Assembly (NCBI GenBank): GCA_028279405.1
Contig: JANQNU010000006.1
Span: 1-47,873 of the forward strand
Length of the DNA stretch: 47,873 nt
Direction: 5' to 3'
Origin: Phycisphaerae bacterium
Lineage (GTDB): Bacteria; Planctomycetota; Phycisphaerae; UBA1845; Fen-1342
Numbering within the stretch: position 1 is the first letter of the stretch; every line of letters starts with the position of its first letter. Position numbers and translations under genes: made by a program. Shown here piece after piece: positions 7,860-15,836 of this stretch. Under the pieces are notes generated by a model, which saw only the letters and a list, made by a program, of their open reading frames with translations, made no database searches and was not told the origin of the DNA.

Positions 7860-10175
7860 GTGGCATATACGTATCGACATGGCGATCGACCGCTGGAAGG
7901 CGTCACGATCCAACGCGCCGTCGGGCGCGGCGGATTCGGCGAGGTCTACTACGCGGTCAGCGATTCGGGCAAGCAGCTTGCGCTGAAGTACCTCCGGGAA
8001 AACCCGGAGGTGGAGCTGCGCGGCATCTCGCACGTGATGAACCTCAAGAGCCCGCACCTCGTTACCGTCTACGACGTCAAGCGCGACCCGAACAACGAAC
8101 CGTGGGTGATCATGGAGTACATCACCGGGCCTTCGTTGCGCGATATCATGACTGCCGAGGAGCGCATGGGGGCGCAGAAGGCCGCGTTCTTCCTGTGCGG
8201 CATCGCGGACGGTCTTTCGTATCTGCACGAACGGGGCATCGTGCATCGGGACTTGAAGCCGGGCAACATCTTCTATGATGACGGCTACGTCAAGATTGGC
8301 GACTACGGTCTTAGCAAGCACATCTCCGTCAGCCAGCACAGCGGAAACACGGTCAGCGTCGGAACGGTGCACTACATGGCCCCGGAGATCGGCTCCGGCA
8401 GTTACACGCGTGCAATCGACATCTACGCGCTCGGCGTGATCCTTTATGAGATGCTGACGGGCCAACTCCCGTTCACCGGCTCCAGCATGGGTGAGATCCT
8501 CATGCGACACCTGAGCGAGCGGCCGGACGTATCGGGACTGCCCGAGCCGTTCGCTAGCGTCATCGCCAAGGCGCTCGCGAAGGACCCCAACGACCGTTTC
8601 CAGGACGTGAACGAAATGGTCGACATCATCAAGGCATCGGAAACGGTCAACGAGAGCATGCGGACGTTCGACCCGAAATCGTTTCACGATGTGCCGCGGA
8701 CCGAGGAGGCTGACGGGCGCACGCTGACGACGCCGCCGCGCGTTCCGCCGCCACCGCCGTTGGACGTCCGTCGGGCTGACGAAGACCCGGTCCCGCTGCC
8801 GCCGAAGATGCAAAAGAAGATGGATCGACTCGAGCAGAAGCTGGCCAAGAAACGGGCCAAGCTCTCGGGCAAAATGGGCATTCCGCGACCGGCCAAGCCG
8901 CGGAAGCCCCGCGCGGCATCCGCCAAGCGCGGTCGGGGATTCCGTTGGGGCCATCTATTCGTCATTCTTGCGGTGCTGGTCGCCGTCTCGATCGCGATGG
9001 GAGCCGCAACCGGCAATCGCCAAATGCCGGAGCACGTCTTTACGTATTTGTTCTTCCTCGTGGGTGGCACGGTCGGGACCCTCGTGACGTACTTCGTCTT
9101 CCTGCGGCCACTGCCCGGCGAGGAGCGCTCGATATTCGATCGGCTAGCTTACGCCAGCGTTGCCGCGTTGTGCATGCTGCTCGGGTTGGCGCCGGCGAGT
9201 GGAGCGCACGGAAACGACTTGCCGGCGGTTTACTTCGCGCCACTCGCAGCGTTGCTCTTGTGCAACTGGACGCGTCGCATCGAAAGCGGTCGGCGTGGCG
9301 AGATCAGCGGTTGGGATGCGTTCATGCCGGCGGTCATCGGCATGTTCGCTGCCGCGATCGCTGACGCGGACGAACTGGTCTTCGCAGCAGCGGCGCTCAC
9401 GGCCACGATGACGCTACTGATTCAGGCCGCCGCAGGACTTTGGCCGCTTCCGGCAGTTCTCGAAAGCTATCCCTATGTACCGCCCGGTGGTGGCGATCCG
9501 TTGCGCGATGACGACGCTCCCGCGTCCCCATCGCCGTCGGATGGGCCAGACCTGGACGAGACGTTGCCGGCTGGAAAGGCCCTCGCCCCGGAAGCAGTTC
9601 CGGCGATTCCGCCCGCACCTGACGGGCCGTCGCCGCCGCGGGCGCAGACCCGGCACGAGGAGATGTACGAAGCCCCGTCGTTCGTGGGTCGCACCGCGAA
9701 CGCGGGTCTGTCCTTTCTTGGCAAGCTGTTGCTGCTGTTCGGTCTCGCGTGGGCGGCGTTGTACACGACGCGGATGGACATGGTGAACCTCGACAACCGT
9801 GTACGCGTCGGGGCGACGCGCGTTGAGGTGCACGACCATGGCCATAAGAAACTCAGTGTCGAAGTGCCGCGAATCGCGATCATGGCGCCGCTCGCGCTGG
9901 GTGGGCTGTTCCTGCTGCTTTCCCGTCGAAATGCAACGGTGGGGCATTTTCTACGCGGGTGCGCGTCGACGGCGCTCATCCTGGGAGCGACGCTGATTCT
10001 GCTGCTCAGTGAAACGACGCCGAAACTCGCAGCGCTGTTCGGCGATGGAGAGCGGCCGCGGTTGAAAGACGACGATGTCGCAACAATCGTATTCATGGGC
10101 ATCATGCTGTTTGTGGCTGCCGTGTTGTTACTCTGGCCCAACCCGCGCCGTCGGCGTCGGACGATTGTTGTTTGA
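7860..10175 (+). CDS. Membrane Ser/Thr protein kinase with DYG motif
   Basis: This Hanks-type kinase starts with GTG preceded by GGTGGAG. The kinase domain spans about residues 12-275: Gly loop GRGGFGEVY, ATP-binding Lys in LALKYL, catalytic loop HRDLKPGN, metal-binding loop DYG in place of DFG, and APE. A Pro-rich and Lys-rich linker (300-355) leads to a multi-pass membrane region starting GHLFVILAVLVAVSIAM, with roughly nine hydrophobic segments and a cytosolic-looking Pro/Asp-rich insert near residues 540-600. Most bacterial kinases of this type have one membrane helix, so the large membrane part is unusual and may be the sensor. It lies between the FHA gene and a small membrane-protein gene, and an ECF sigma gene follows. 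Confidence 0.93.
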   Translation: MAYTYRHGDRPLEGVTIQRAVGRGGFGEVYYAVSDSGKQLALKYLRENPEVELRGISHVMNLKSPHLVTVYDVKRDPNNEPWVIMEYITGPSLRDIMTAEERMGAQKAAFFLCGIADGLSYLHERGIVHRDLKPGNIFYDDGYVKIGDYGLSKHISVSQHSGNTVSVGTVHYMAPEIGSGSYTRAIDIYALGVILYEMLTGQLPFTGSSMGEILMRHLSERPDVSGLPEPFASVIAKALAKDPNDRFQDVNEMVDIIKASETVNESMRTFDPKSFHDVPRTEEADGRTLTTPPRVPPPPPLDVRRADEDPVPLPPKMQKKMDRLEQKLAKKRAKLSGKMGIPRPAKPRKPRAASAKRGRGFRWGHLFVILAVLVAVSIAMGAATGNRQMPEHVFTYLFFLVGGTVGTLVTYFVFLRPLPGEERSIFDRLAYASVAALCMLLGLAPASGAHGNDLPAVYFAPLAALLLCNWTRRIESGRRGEISGWDAFMPAVIGMFAAAIADADELVFAAAALTATMTLLIQAAAGLWPLPAVLESYPYVPPGGGDPLRDDDAPASPSPSDGPDLDETLPAGKALAPEAVPAIPPAPDGPSPPRAQTRHEEMYEAPSFVGRTANAGLSFLGKLLLLFGLAWAALYTTRMDMVNLDNRVRVGATRVEVHDHGHKKLSVEVPRIAIMAPLALGGLFLLLSRRNATVGHFLRGCASTALILGATLILLLSETTPKLAALFGDGERPRLKDDDVATIVFMGIMLFVAAVLLLWPNPRRRRRTIVV

Positions 10176-10188
10176 GCGGGGAGCTGTC

Positions 10189-10617
10189 ATGCCGTTGTTT
10201 CCGATACCCATCATTCTGGTGCTTGTTGCCGGGCCGCACTCGACCGTGATCGAAGGCCATCCGCAGTCCCAACATACGAACGCACAGCTCATTTTGATGA
10301 CCGCGGGCGGGGGCCCGGCGATTCCATGTGTTGTGGCGGCGTGCGACACCGTGCGCGCCGCGTCCGAATCGCGCGGCGGGGAGGATGGGCAGGTCGTTTC
10401 CGTCGCGATGCGCCAGACATCCGTGCAGCGCGGTCATGTGCGACACCGTGCGGACACGTCATTGCCGGGGCAGACCATGCTGTTCACCGGTCTGGCGCTG
10501 GTTGGCGCCTATGTCATCCTGAAAGGCGTGAGCCGACACGGGAGATCCTCGACGCGGACGCGTGGGGATGTCGCCGATGGTGATCCGCTGTCCGATTCGA
10601 GTGCCCGGGGCGGATGA
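10189..10617 (+). CDS. Small membrane protein of unknown function
   Basis: The ATG at 10189, with GGGGAG upstream, lies 13 bp after the kinase stop, so co-transcription is likely. The 142-residue product begins with a hydrophobic stretch (MPLFPIPIILVLVAG) that could be a signal anchor. A second segment (TMLFTGLALVGAYVILKGV) lies near residue 105, followed by a charged tail. The middle is Gly/Ala/His-rich without a known motif. I do not recognise it. Its place in the cluster suggests a role beside the kinase. Confidence 0.65.
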   Translation: MPLFPIPIILVLVAGPHSTVIEGHPQSQHTNAQLILMTAGGGPAIPCVVAACDTVRAASESRGGEDGQVVSVAMRQTSVQRGHVRHRADTSLPGQTMLFTGLALVGAYVILKGVSRHGRSSTRTRGDVADGDPLSDSSARGG

Positions 10618-10770
10618 CCGGACGTGCCGCCTGGAGCGAATGGCGATTCGGCGTCGTCAGATTCTGTCGGGTCGAGGTGCTCTCGCGCGGCTAATCGACC
10701 ATAATAGGGTTTGGTCGTAACATCGATTCCGTGCGCTGATCGTCGCACCACCCGGAAGCCGGCATTTCAC

Positions 10771-11673
10771 ATGGGCGAGTCGCAAGACGCCGAAGTTTTC
10801 TTGATCGAACAGGTTCGGGCTGGAAGCGAGTCCGCTTGGGAAGAGATCATCGTGCGCTTCCAGGGTCGACTGGTGGCGTTCGCGCGCCGCCGACTGTCCG
10901 ACCCGAGCGAGTGCGAGGACATTGTGCAGGAGACCTTCATCGGTCTGTTGCGAAGCCTGGCGAACTACGACAAGCGTCGATCGCTCGAGACCTACCTGTT
11001 TGCTATCCTGCGCAACAAGCTCAGCGACCATTTCCGGAAGCGCGACCGCGGTCGGCGGCAGGGGCTCGATTCACTGGAGTTGGACGAGGCGCCGGCTGCC
11101 TGGCTCGATCGGGATTCGCCGAGCGTTCGTCTCGCTGCGGCGGAGCAAGTCGATGCGCAGCGACACGCGCTGGTCGAGACGTTGCGCCGTTGGGTCGAGC
11201 ATTGTCGAACACAGGGGCGTTTTCAGGACCTGATCGTGGTCGAGATGCTGGTAGTGATGGGATTGCGGAACAAGGAGGTCGCCGAGGACTTGGGCCTGAC
11301 CGAAACTGCCGTTGCGGGCATCAAGTTTCGCGTCGTAGAGCAATGGCGCAAGTCGACGCTGGCTGATTCGCACGCGCCGGAATGGACCGAGGCTGACCTG
11401 GCGCGTGACAGTACCGCTGGCACGATCTGGCAGGAGGAGGGGATTTCGTGTCTGAAGCGTTCAACGCTGGGGAAGTACCTGCTCGGCGTCCTCGAAGAGG
11501 AGATGGGCGCTTACGTTGATTTCCATGCCGAGCAGGCGGGGTGTGAGCGCTGCGCCGCCAACCTGACCGACCTGCAGCAGGAGGACGAGCGGGATCTCGT
11601 CTGGTCTGATGAGTTCCGGCAGCGCTGCTTCACGTCGAGCGTCGGATTCCTCTCGCGCCGCCCCGAGGGCTGA
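10771..11673 (+). CDS. ECF sigma factor with Cys/His C-terminal tail
   Basis: This sigma-70-family regulator of about 300 residues has region 2 (ECEDIVQETFIGLLRSLANY, FAILRNKLSDHFRKR) and region 4 (RNKEVAEDLGLTETAVAGIK) in the usual order. The start MGESQDAEVF at 10771 fits family length better than the upstream ATG. Beyond region 4 there is an extra segment of about 90 residues (STLGKYLLGVLEEEMGAYVD, then FHAEQAGCERCAANLTDL). Its His-x5-Cys-x2-Cys arrangement resembles zinc-binding anti-sigma domains. ECF factors encoded near Ser/Thr kinases are known in planctomycetes, and the kinase gene lies 600 bp upstream. Control by phosphorylation or metal/redox is inference. Confidence 0.92.
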   Translation: MGESQDAEVFLIEQVRAGSESAWEEIIVRFQGRLVAFARRRLSDPSECEDIVQETFIGLLRSLANYDKRRSLETYLFAILRNKLSDHFRKRDRGRRQGLDSLELDEAPAAWLDRDSPSVRLAAAEQVDAQRHALVETLRRWVEHCRTQGRFQDLIVVEMLVVMGLRNKEVAEDLGLTETAVAGIKFRVVEQWRKSTLADSHAPEWTEADLARDSTAGTIWQEEGISCLKRSTLGKYLLGVLEEEMGAYVDFHAEQAGCERCAANLTDLQQEDERDLVWSDEFRQRCFTSSVGFLSRRPEG

Positions 11674-11693
11674 TCGCGCTGGCTCGTCATTGA

Positions 11694-11724
11694 CCCGTCG
11701 CTTGCGAAGAAGTCGCACGAACAC
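11694..11724 (+). repeat. Dispersed repeat fragment shared with 1510-1541
   Basis: The segment CCCGTCGCTTGCGAAGAAG and the following TCGCACGAACA match the stretch near 1510-1537 with a few substitutions. It opens the repeat cluster after the ECF gene (11674-11969), which contains no gene. Confidence 0.55.
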
Positions 11725-11747
11725 TGATCTGCTCGGCGAAAGGCGTC

Positions 11748-11768
11748 CCCCACCCTCGAAGGGTGGGG
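11748..11768. repeat. CCCCACCC hairpin repeat, copy 2
   Basis: The arms CCCCACCCT and AGGGTGGGG flank the loop CGA. It lies between the convergent ECF sigma and sugar dehydrogenase genes, where it could act as a terminator, although no U-run follows. Confidence 0.8.
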
Positions 11769-11800
11769 CACCGCGCCAGCGCTAGCGAGCGTGTGGGTGG

Positions 11801-11822
11801 CACTGGTAGCGTGCTACCAGTG
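11801..11822. repeat. CACTGGTAGC palindrome, copy 1
   Basis: CACTGGTAGC is separated by GT from GCTACCAGTG. The same 22-bp palindrome with spacer AA occurs at 26493-26514. Both are preceded or followed by GGTGGCACTGG-type sequence shared with the 42-bp repeats at 44392 and 47718. A GGGCGGGCGTCTCGCCCGC phrase follows at about 11944. Confidence 0.7.
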
Positions 11823-11969
11823 TGCTAGAGGTTCCTCGGGTCAGAACCGCACGATTCACAATCACACCCGATGGAAGGCAAGCTCCCAGCACTGGCGTCC
11901 CGCGCGCCTGCCCCGACAAGATCGTCTATCGAGACCGCGGTGGGGCGGGCGTCTCGCCCGCTGATGGTG

Positions 11970-13367
11970 TTATCCGCCGGTGACGAGTGCGACGAAGCAG
12001 TTGATGTCGCCGACGGTGATCGCGCCGTCGTTGCTGCAATCGCCGTTGAGTGCGTCACAATCGGGGAACATCTTGCGGTAGCCGTCGGAGTCGGTCAGGG
12101 CGAGCACGAACGGGTTGATGTCGCCGACGCTGACGGTGCCGTCGCAGTTCATGTCGCCGGGCAGGGCGCAGGAGGCCGCCGGCACACCGTCGGGCACGAT
12201 CTTGAAGACCTCACCGCCGTTGTAGTCGCACATGTACAACTCGCCCTGGGCGTCTTCGCCGAACGAGGCGACGTTGCGCACCAGGATTCCCTCCAGTTCC
12301 AGCGTCCGGTCCTGGACGTCGGAGACCACGCCTTTTTCGTAACGCAGCGAGAAGAGTTTGCTGAGTTGGTACTCCGCGAAGAAGTAGGTCCCCTGCAGGT
12401 CCGGGATGGCGCAGCCGCGGTAGACGTACCCGCCGGTGATTGAGACGCCGACGGTGCGATCGTACTCGTAGATTGGCGCGGTGAGCGTCGGGCCGTTGCA
12501 GATGCAGCCGCTGAGTCCGGTGCAGGTCGTTCCTTCGGTGCAGCGCCAGCCGTAGTTTTCGCCGCCCATGGAGGTCGACGGCTGGACGTTGATTTCCTCC
12601 CGCGCGTTTTGTCCGACGTCAGCGATCCAGAAGTCGCCAGTAGCGCGGTCGAATGAGCAGCGCCACGGATTCCGCAAGCCGTAGCACCAGATCTCGGGAA
12701 GCCCGCCGCCGTCAGCGAACGGGTTGTCGGCGGGGATTCCATAGTTGCGATCGGGTTCGAGCGGAAAGTCATCCGTGTGGACGTCGATTCGCAGGATGCT
12801 ACCTTGCAGGAGGTTGAGATTCTGAGCGCGACCGTTGGGATCGCCTTGGCCGCCGCCGTCGCCGAAGGGGACGTAGAGGTAGCCGTCGGGCCCGAAGCCG
12901 AGCCAGCCGCCGCGGTGGTTCGTGTTTGGCTGGTCCACGATCAGGATCGTCATGCCGCTATCCGGATCGATGACGTTCGGATCGTCCTGTGACACGGTGT
13001 ACCGGGCGATTACACAGTCGGCGTCTGGTCGTCGGCTATAGTGCACGTAGAGGTAGCCATTGTTGGCGTAGTCGGGGTCGAAGGTGAGCCCGAGCAGGCC
13101 CCATTCGAGCCAACCGGTGTTGACCAATGCCGTGATGTCCAGGAACGGCGTCGGCAGGATGCTTCCGTCCGAGATGATCCGGATGCGTCCGGCGCGCTCG
13201 GCGATGAACAGACGGTCGTTGTCGCCAGGCACATGCCCGATCGCGATCGGCTGACTGAAGCCGGACGCTACCAGCTCGGAAGTCAACGGCGTGTCGCCGG
13301 CGGGTGCGCTTGCGACGGCTGCCAGCAGCGCGCAGGGAATGATCGTGAAGCTCAGTCGATGGGTCAT
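11970..13367 (-). CDS. Secreted PQQ-dependent sugar dehydrogenase-like protein with dockerin-like tail
   Basis: This is a soluble glucose/sorbosone dehydrogenase-type six-bladed propeller. The signal peptide is FTIIPCALLAAVASAPAG. A catalytic-His region resembling the family's appears as NHRGGWLGFGPDGYLYVPFG, followed by GLRNPWRCSFD and GGENYGWRC. Such enzymes oxidise sugars using PQQ and calcium. PQQ use here is inferred. The last 60 or so residues hold two repeats, GDMNCDGTVSVGDIN and GDCSNDGAITVGDIN, a calcium-loop, dockerin-like sorting tail common in planctomycete secreted proteins. The ATG at 13367 was chosen for the strong GGAGGG box. A cluster of repeats lies downstream, and the zinc-ribbon gene lies upstream on the same strand. 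Confidence 0.9.
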   Translation of the reverse strand: MTHRLSFTIIPCALLAAVASAPAGDTPLTSELVASGFSQPIAIGHVPGDNDRLFIAERAGRIRIISDGSILPTPFLDITALVNTGWLEWGLLGLTFDPDYANNGYLYVHYSRRPDADCVIARYTVSQDDPNVIDPDSGMTILIVDQPNTNHRGGWLGFGPDGYLYVPFGDGGGQGDPNGRAQNLNLLQGSILRIDVHTDDFPLEPDRNYGIPADNPFADGGGLPEIWCYGLRNPWRCSFDRATGDFWIADVGQNAREEINVQPSTSMGGENYGWRCTEGTTCTGLSGCICNGPTLTAPIYEYDRTVGVSITGGYVYRGCAIPDLQGTYFFAEYQLSKLFSLRYEKGVVSDVQDRTLELEGILVRNVASFGEDAQGELYMCDYNGGEVFKIVPDGVPAASCALPGDMNCDGTVSVGDINPFVLALTDSDGYRKMFPDCDALNGDCSNDGAITVGDINCFVALVTGG

Positions 13368-13499
13368 CTTGGCTCGCCCTCCAGTGAGTACCAACAGAAC
13401 AATGGACTTGCGGCCATTCTAGCCAACGCGTCCGCAAATCGGAAAGGAATCGGTCGGCGTCGATTTCGGACGTGCATTGTCGCCCGATATGCGCGCCCC

Positions 13500-13871
13500 C
13501 TATTGTCCCACCCTTAGAAAGGAATACGCGGTTCCACACTCGGGGCAGGTGCCGGTCTGGCCTGTCCCGGTAAGTTCGTAGCCGCATTCGTGGCAATAGG
13601 GACGGTTCGACGGAATCAGCCGATTGACGACCCATTTGCCGCCGAACACGAAGTACAGGCCGATGAAAAGCTGCAGGACGAACGTAGCCTGCGATTGGAT
13701 GAGATACCAGATCGGGATCGCCACGAGTGATGGCTGCGCGGTTGGGTTCCATCCTTGGATGACTCTTAGGACGAGATCAACCGTTCCCGACACGAAATGG
13801 GGGATTGCGAGAGCAATTAGGTAGACCCCCAGCAACTTGAGCAGAATCCGGGCGAGCGTTTTGTACCGCAT
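13500..13871 (-). CDS. Small membrane protein with C-terminal zinc ribbon
   Basis: This 123-residue protein has two or three hydrophobic segments (LLKLLGVYLIALAIPHFVSG; IWYLIQSQATFVLQLFIGLY) and a C-terminal zinc ribbon, YCHECGYELTG followed after about ten residues by CPECGTAYSF. This CxCGY...CPECG tail is frequent in planctomycete proteins and probably binds one zinc. An almost ideal Shine-Dalgarno sequence (GGGAGGTGA) precedes the ATG. It lies 54 bp downstream of der on the same strand. Function is unknown. Confidence 0.85.
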   Translation of the reverse strand: MRYKTLARILLKLLGVYLIALAIPHFVSGTVDLVLRVIQGWNPTAQPSLVAIPIWYLIQSQATFVLQLFIGLYFVFGGKWVVNRLIPSNRPYCHECGYELTGTGQTGTCPECGTAYSFLRVGQ

Positions 13872-13925
13872 GGGTCACCTCCCTAGACCGCAACGTTGCG
13901 GCCCCCGTAGCACGCAGCGTCGTGA

Positions 13926-15254
13926 TTACCGACCGTTGCCGTCCGATCTGCGATGCGAGCGGAACAACAACCGCATCGGCACTTCGGCGAACGGCAGGAT
14001 CTCGCGCAGCCGATTCTCCATGAACCGACGATAGTTCGTCGTGACCGCGGTCGGAGTATTGCACGAGAACACGATCGTCGGCGGACCGGTCGCGACCTGT
14101 GTGGCGTAGTAGATCTTGACCTGCTTGGTGCCGCGCTTGGCGGACGGTCCGCGCAGTTCCAGGATCGACTGCAGCGCGTTGTTGAGCTGCGATGTGGGGA
14201 CGCGCGTGTGCGCCTGCCGATGAAGGCCGAGCGCGACGTCGATTGCGGTATCGACGTTGCGATTGTCCTTGGCGGTGACGAAGACGATCGGCGCGTACGA
14301 GACCATCGGCATGACTTGCGAGAGATAGTCGCCGTAGTCCTGCGACGCTGCCCGGTCCTTGGCCAGGTCCCACTTGTTGATGACCAGCGCCAGCGGCCGT
14401 TCCCGTTCGAGCACCGCGCCCGCCAGTTTCAGGTCCACTTCGCTGATTGCCACCGTCGAGTCGATCAGATGTAGCACGACGTCGGCGCGCTCGATCGAAC
14501 GCACGGCACGGGTGTACGAGTAGAAGTCGATGTCGTTCATGCTCTTCTTGCGCCGGACACCGGCGGTATCGATCGCGATGAACTGTCGACCGTCTTTCTC
14601 GAACGTGACGTCGACCGCGTCGCGCGTCGTGCCCGGCACTTCGCTGACGATCATCCGGTTGTCACGGGCCAGGGCATTGACCAGCGTGCTCTTGCCGGCG
14701 TTGCGCTTGCCGACGATCGCGACTTTCATCACCGGGATTGCCGGCTCGGTGCTCGTATCGGGCAGGTGCTCCGCGATGCGCTCGAGCAGCGCGTCGCAGC
14801 CGAACCCGTGGGCCGCGGAAACGCACAGCGGCTCGCCGAAGCCCAGACGCTCGAACTCGGCCGCCTGCGGCTCATGGGCGGGCACATCCGCCTTGTTCGC
14901 GACCGGGATCACCGGCGTCTCAATGCGGCGCAAGCGTTGCGCGACCTCGTCGTCGAGCGGCACCAGCCCCTGCTGGACATCAACCACGAACAGGACCAGT
15001 CGCGCCCGGCGGATCGCGAAGTCGATCTGCTCGTGCACGTGAGCGTCAAGCTGGTCGTCGTCGACCATGCCAATGCCGCCGGTGTCGATCAGTTCGAAGT
15101 AGCGGTCATCGATCTCGGTCACCGCCGAGACGCGATCGCGCGTAATCCCCGCCCGCGGATCGACGATGCTGATCCGCTCGCCCGTCAGCGTGTTGAGCAG
15201 CGAACTCTTGCCGACGTTCGGACGTCCGACGATGACCACTACCGGTAGCTCCAT
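13926..15254 (-). CDS. der: Ribosome-biogenesis GTPase Der (EngA)
   Basis: This 442-residue protein has the double-GTPase layout unique to Der. The first G domain has GRPNVGKSS, DTGG and NKAD. The second has GKRNAGKST (Walker A with Ala in place of the usual Val), VPGTTRD, DTAGVRRK and NKWD. A C-terminal KH-like domain follows (VTTNYRRFMENRLREILPF). Der acts in large ribosomal subunit assembly in the cytoplasm. The ATG at 15254 gives MELPVVVIVGRPNVG, matching family starts. The 27-residue in-frame extension upstream is not family-like. Downstream genes on the same strand are unrelated by function. Confidence 0.97.
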   Translation of the reverse strand: MELPVVVIVGRPNVGKSSLLNTLTGERISIVDPRAGITRDRVSAVTEIDDRYFELIDTGGIGMVDDDQLDAHVHEQIDFAIRRARLVLFVVDVQQGLVPLDDEVAQRLRRIETPVIPVANKADVPAHEPQAAEFERLGFGEPLCVSAAHGFGCDALLERIAEHLPDTSTEPAIPVMKVAIVGKRNAGKSTLVNALARDNRMIVSEVPGTTRDAVDVTFEKDGRQFIAIDTAGVRRKKSMNDIDFYSYTRAVRSIERADVVLHLIDSTVAISEVDLKLAGAVLERERPLALVINKWDLAKDRAASQDYGDYLSQVMPMVSYAPIVFVTAKDNRNVDTAIDVALGLHRQAHTRVPTSQLNNALQSILELRGPSAKRGTKQVKIYYATQVATGPPTIVFSCNTPTAVTTNYRRFMENRLREILPFAEVPMRLLFRSHRRSDGNGR

Positions 15255-15329
15255 CCGGGAATAGTAGGGCAGCAGGTGGCAGCCTGTCGAACGGGGGGGA
15301 GCAAGCTCCCTCGATGAAGCAGCCAGGTG

Positions 15330-15352
15330 CCCCACCCCATCTTGGGGTGGGG
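15330..15352. repeat. CCCCACCC hairpin repeat, copy 3
   Basis: The arms are CCCCACCCCA and TGGGGTGGGG with a 3-nt loop. Compared with copies 1 and 2, a C-G pair replaces the T-A pair, so pairing is kept. It lies between the divergent der and VIT/VWA genes in a gene-free stretch (15255-15836) made up mostly of repeats. Confidence 0.8.
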
Positions 15353-15409
15353 GACTGCCCCGTCGCTTGCGCTCCGGGCTCGCACTGACGTCCCATGGTA
15401 GTCGACTAC

Positions 15410-15434
15410 GAGCCGCGAGCGCAAGCGAGCGGTC
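15410..15434 (+). repeat. Dispersed 25-bp repeat, second copy
   Basis: This is GAGCCGCGAGCGCAAGCGAG followed by CGGTC. It matches 44360-44384 with one change, and the inverted copy at 1395-1419. A partial unit, GTCGCTTGCGCTCCGGGCTC, precedes it at 15362. Confidence 0.75.
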
Positions 15435-15455
15435 CCAGAAACCCGTCCATTACAA

Positions 15456-15528
15456 CGAGCCCCGAGCGCAAGCGAGGGGACCAAGGTGCGTGAGCTGACC
15501 AGATCCCGTCGCTTGCGCTCCGGGCTCG
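15456..15528. repeat. 73-bp inverted-repeat element, copy 1
   Basis: The left arm (CGAGCCCCGAGCGCAAGCGA then GGGGA) and right arm (TCCCGTCGCTTGCGCTCC then GGGCTCG) are near-perfect complements separated by about 23 bp. Transcribed, the whole could fold into one long hairpin. The element at 44162-44234 has the same length and differs at roughly eight positions. It contains no ORF of its own. Confidence 0.8.
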
Positions 15529-15836
15529 CAACCGGCGCCCCTTGGCCAGCACCGCGCCTCCAGACGAGGCACCGGCGCCGGTGGCCCACTCCCCGTCCTG
15601 GGGTTGGGACGGAACAAGCAGTCCCTTCAATTCCCTCCCTGGAAGGTATGGGGCACGACCCGTCGTTGGCCCGCTCCCGCCGACGATCCGCGCTTTCCTG
15701 AAACCTGGCCGGGCCGTGAGCGTTACAAGGGAATGGACCGACGATACATGGCGTGTTATCGCGCCCCGCGTCGCCCGCCTCGTTCTGCGACGGCGACGAC
15801 GGAAACGCAAGAGTCTCACAAGAAAAGGAGCCGATC

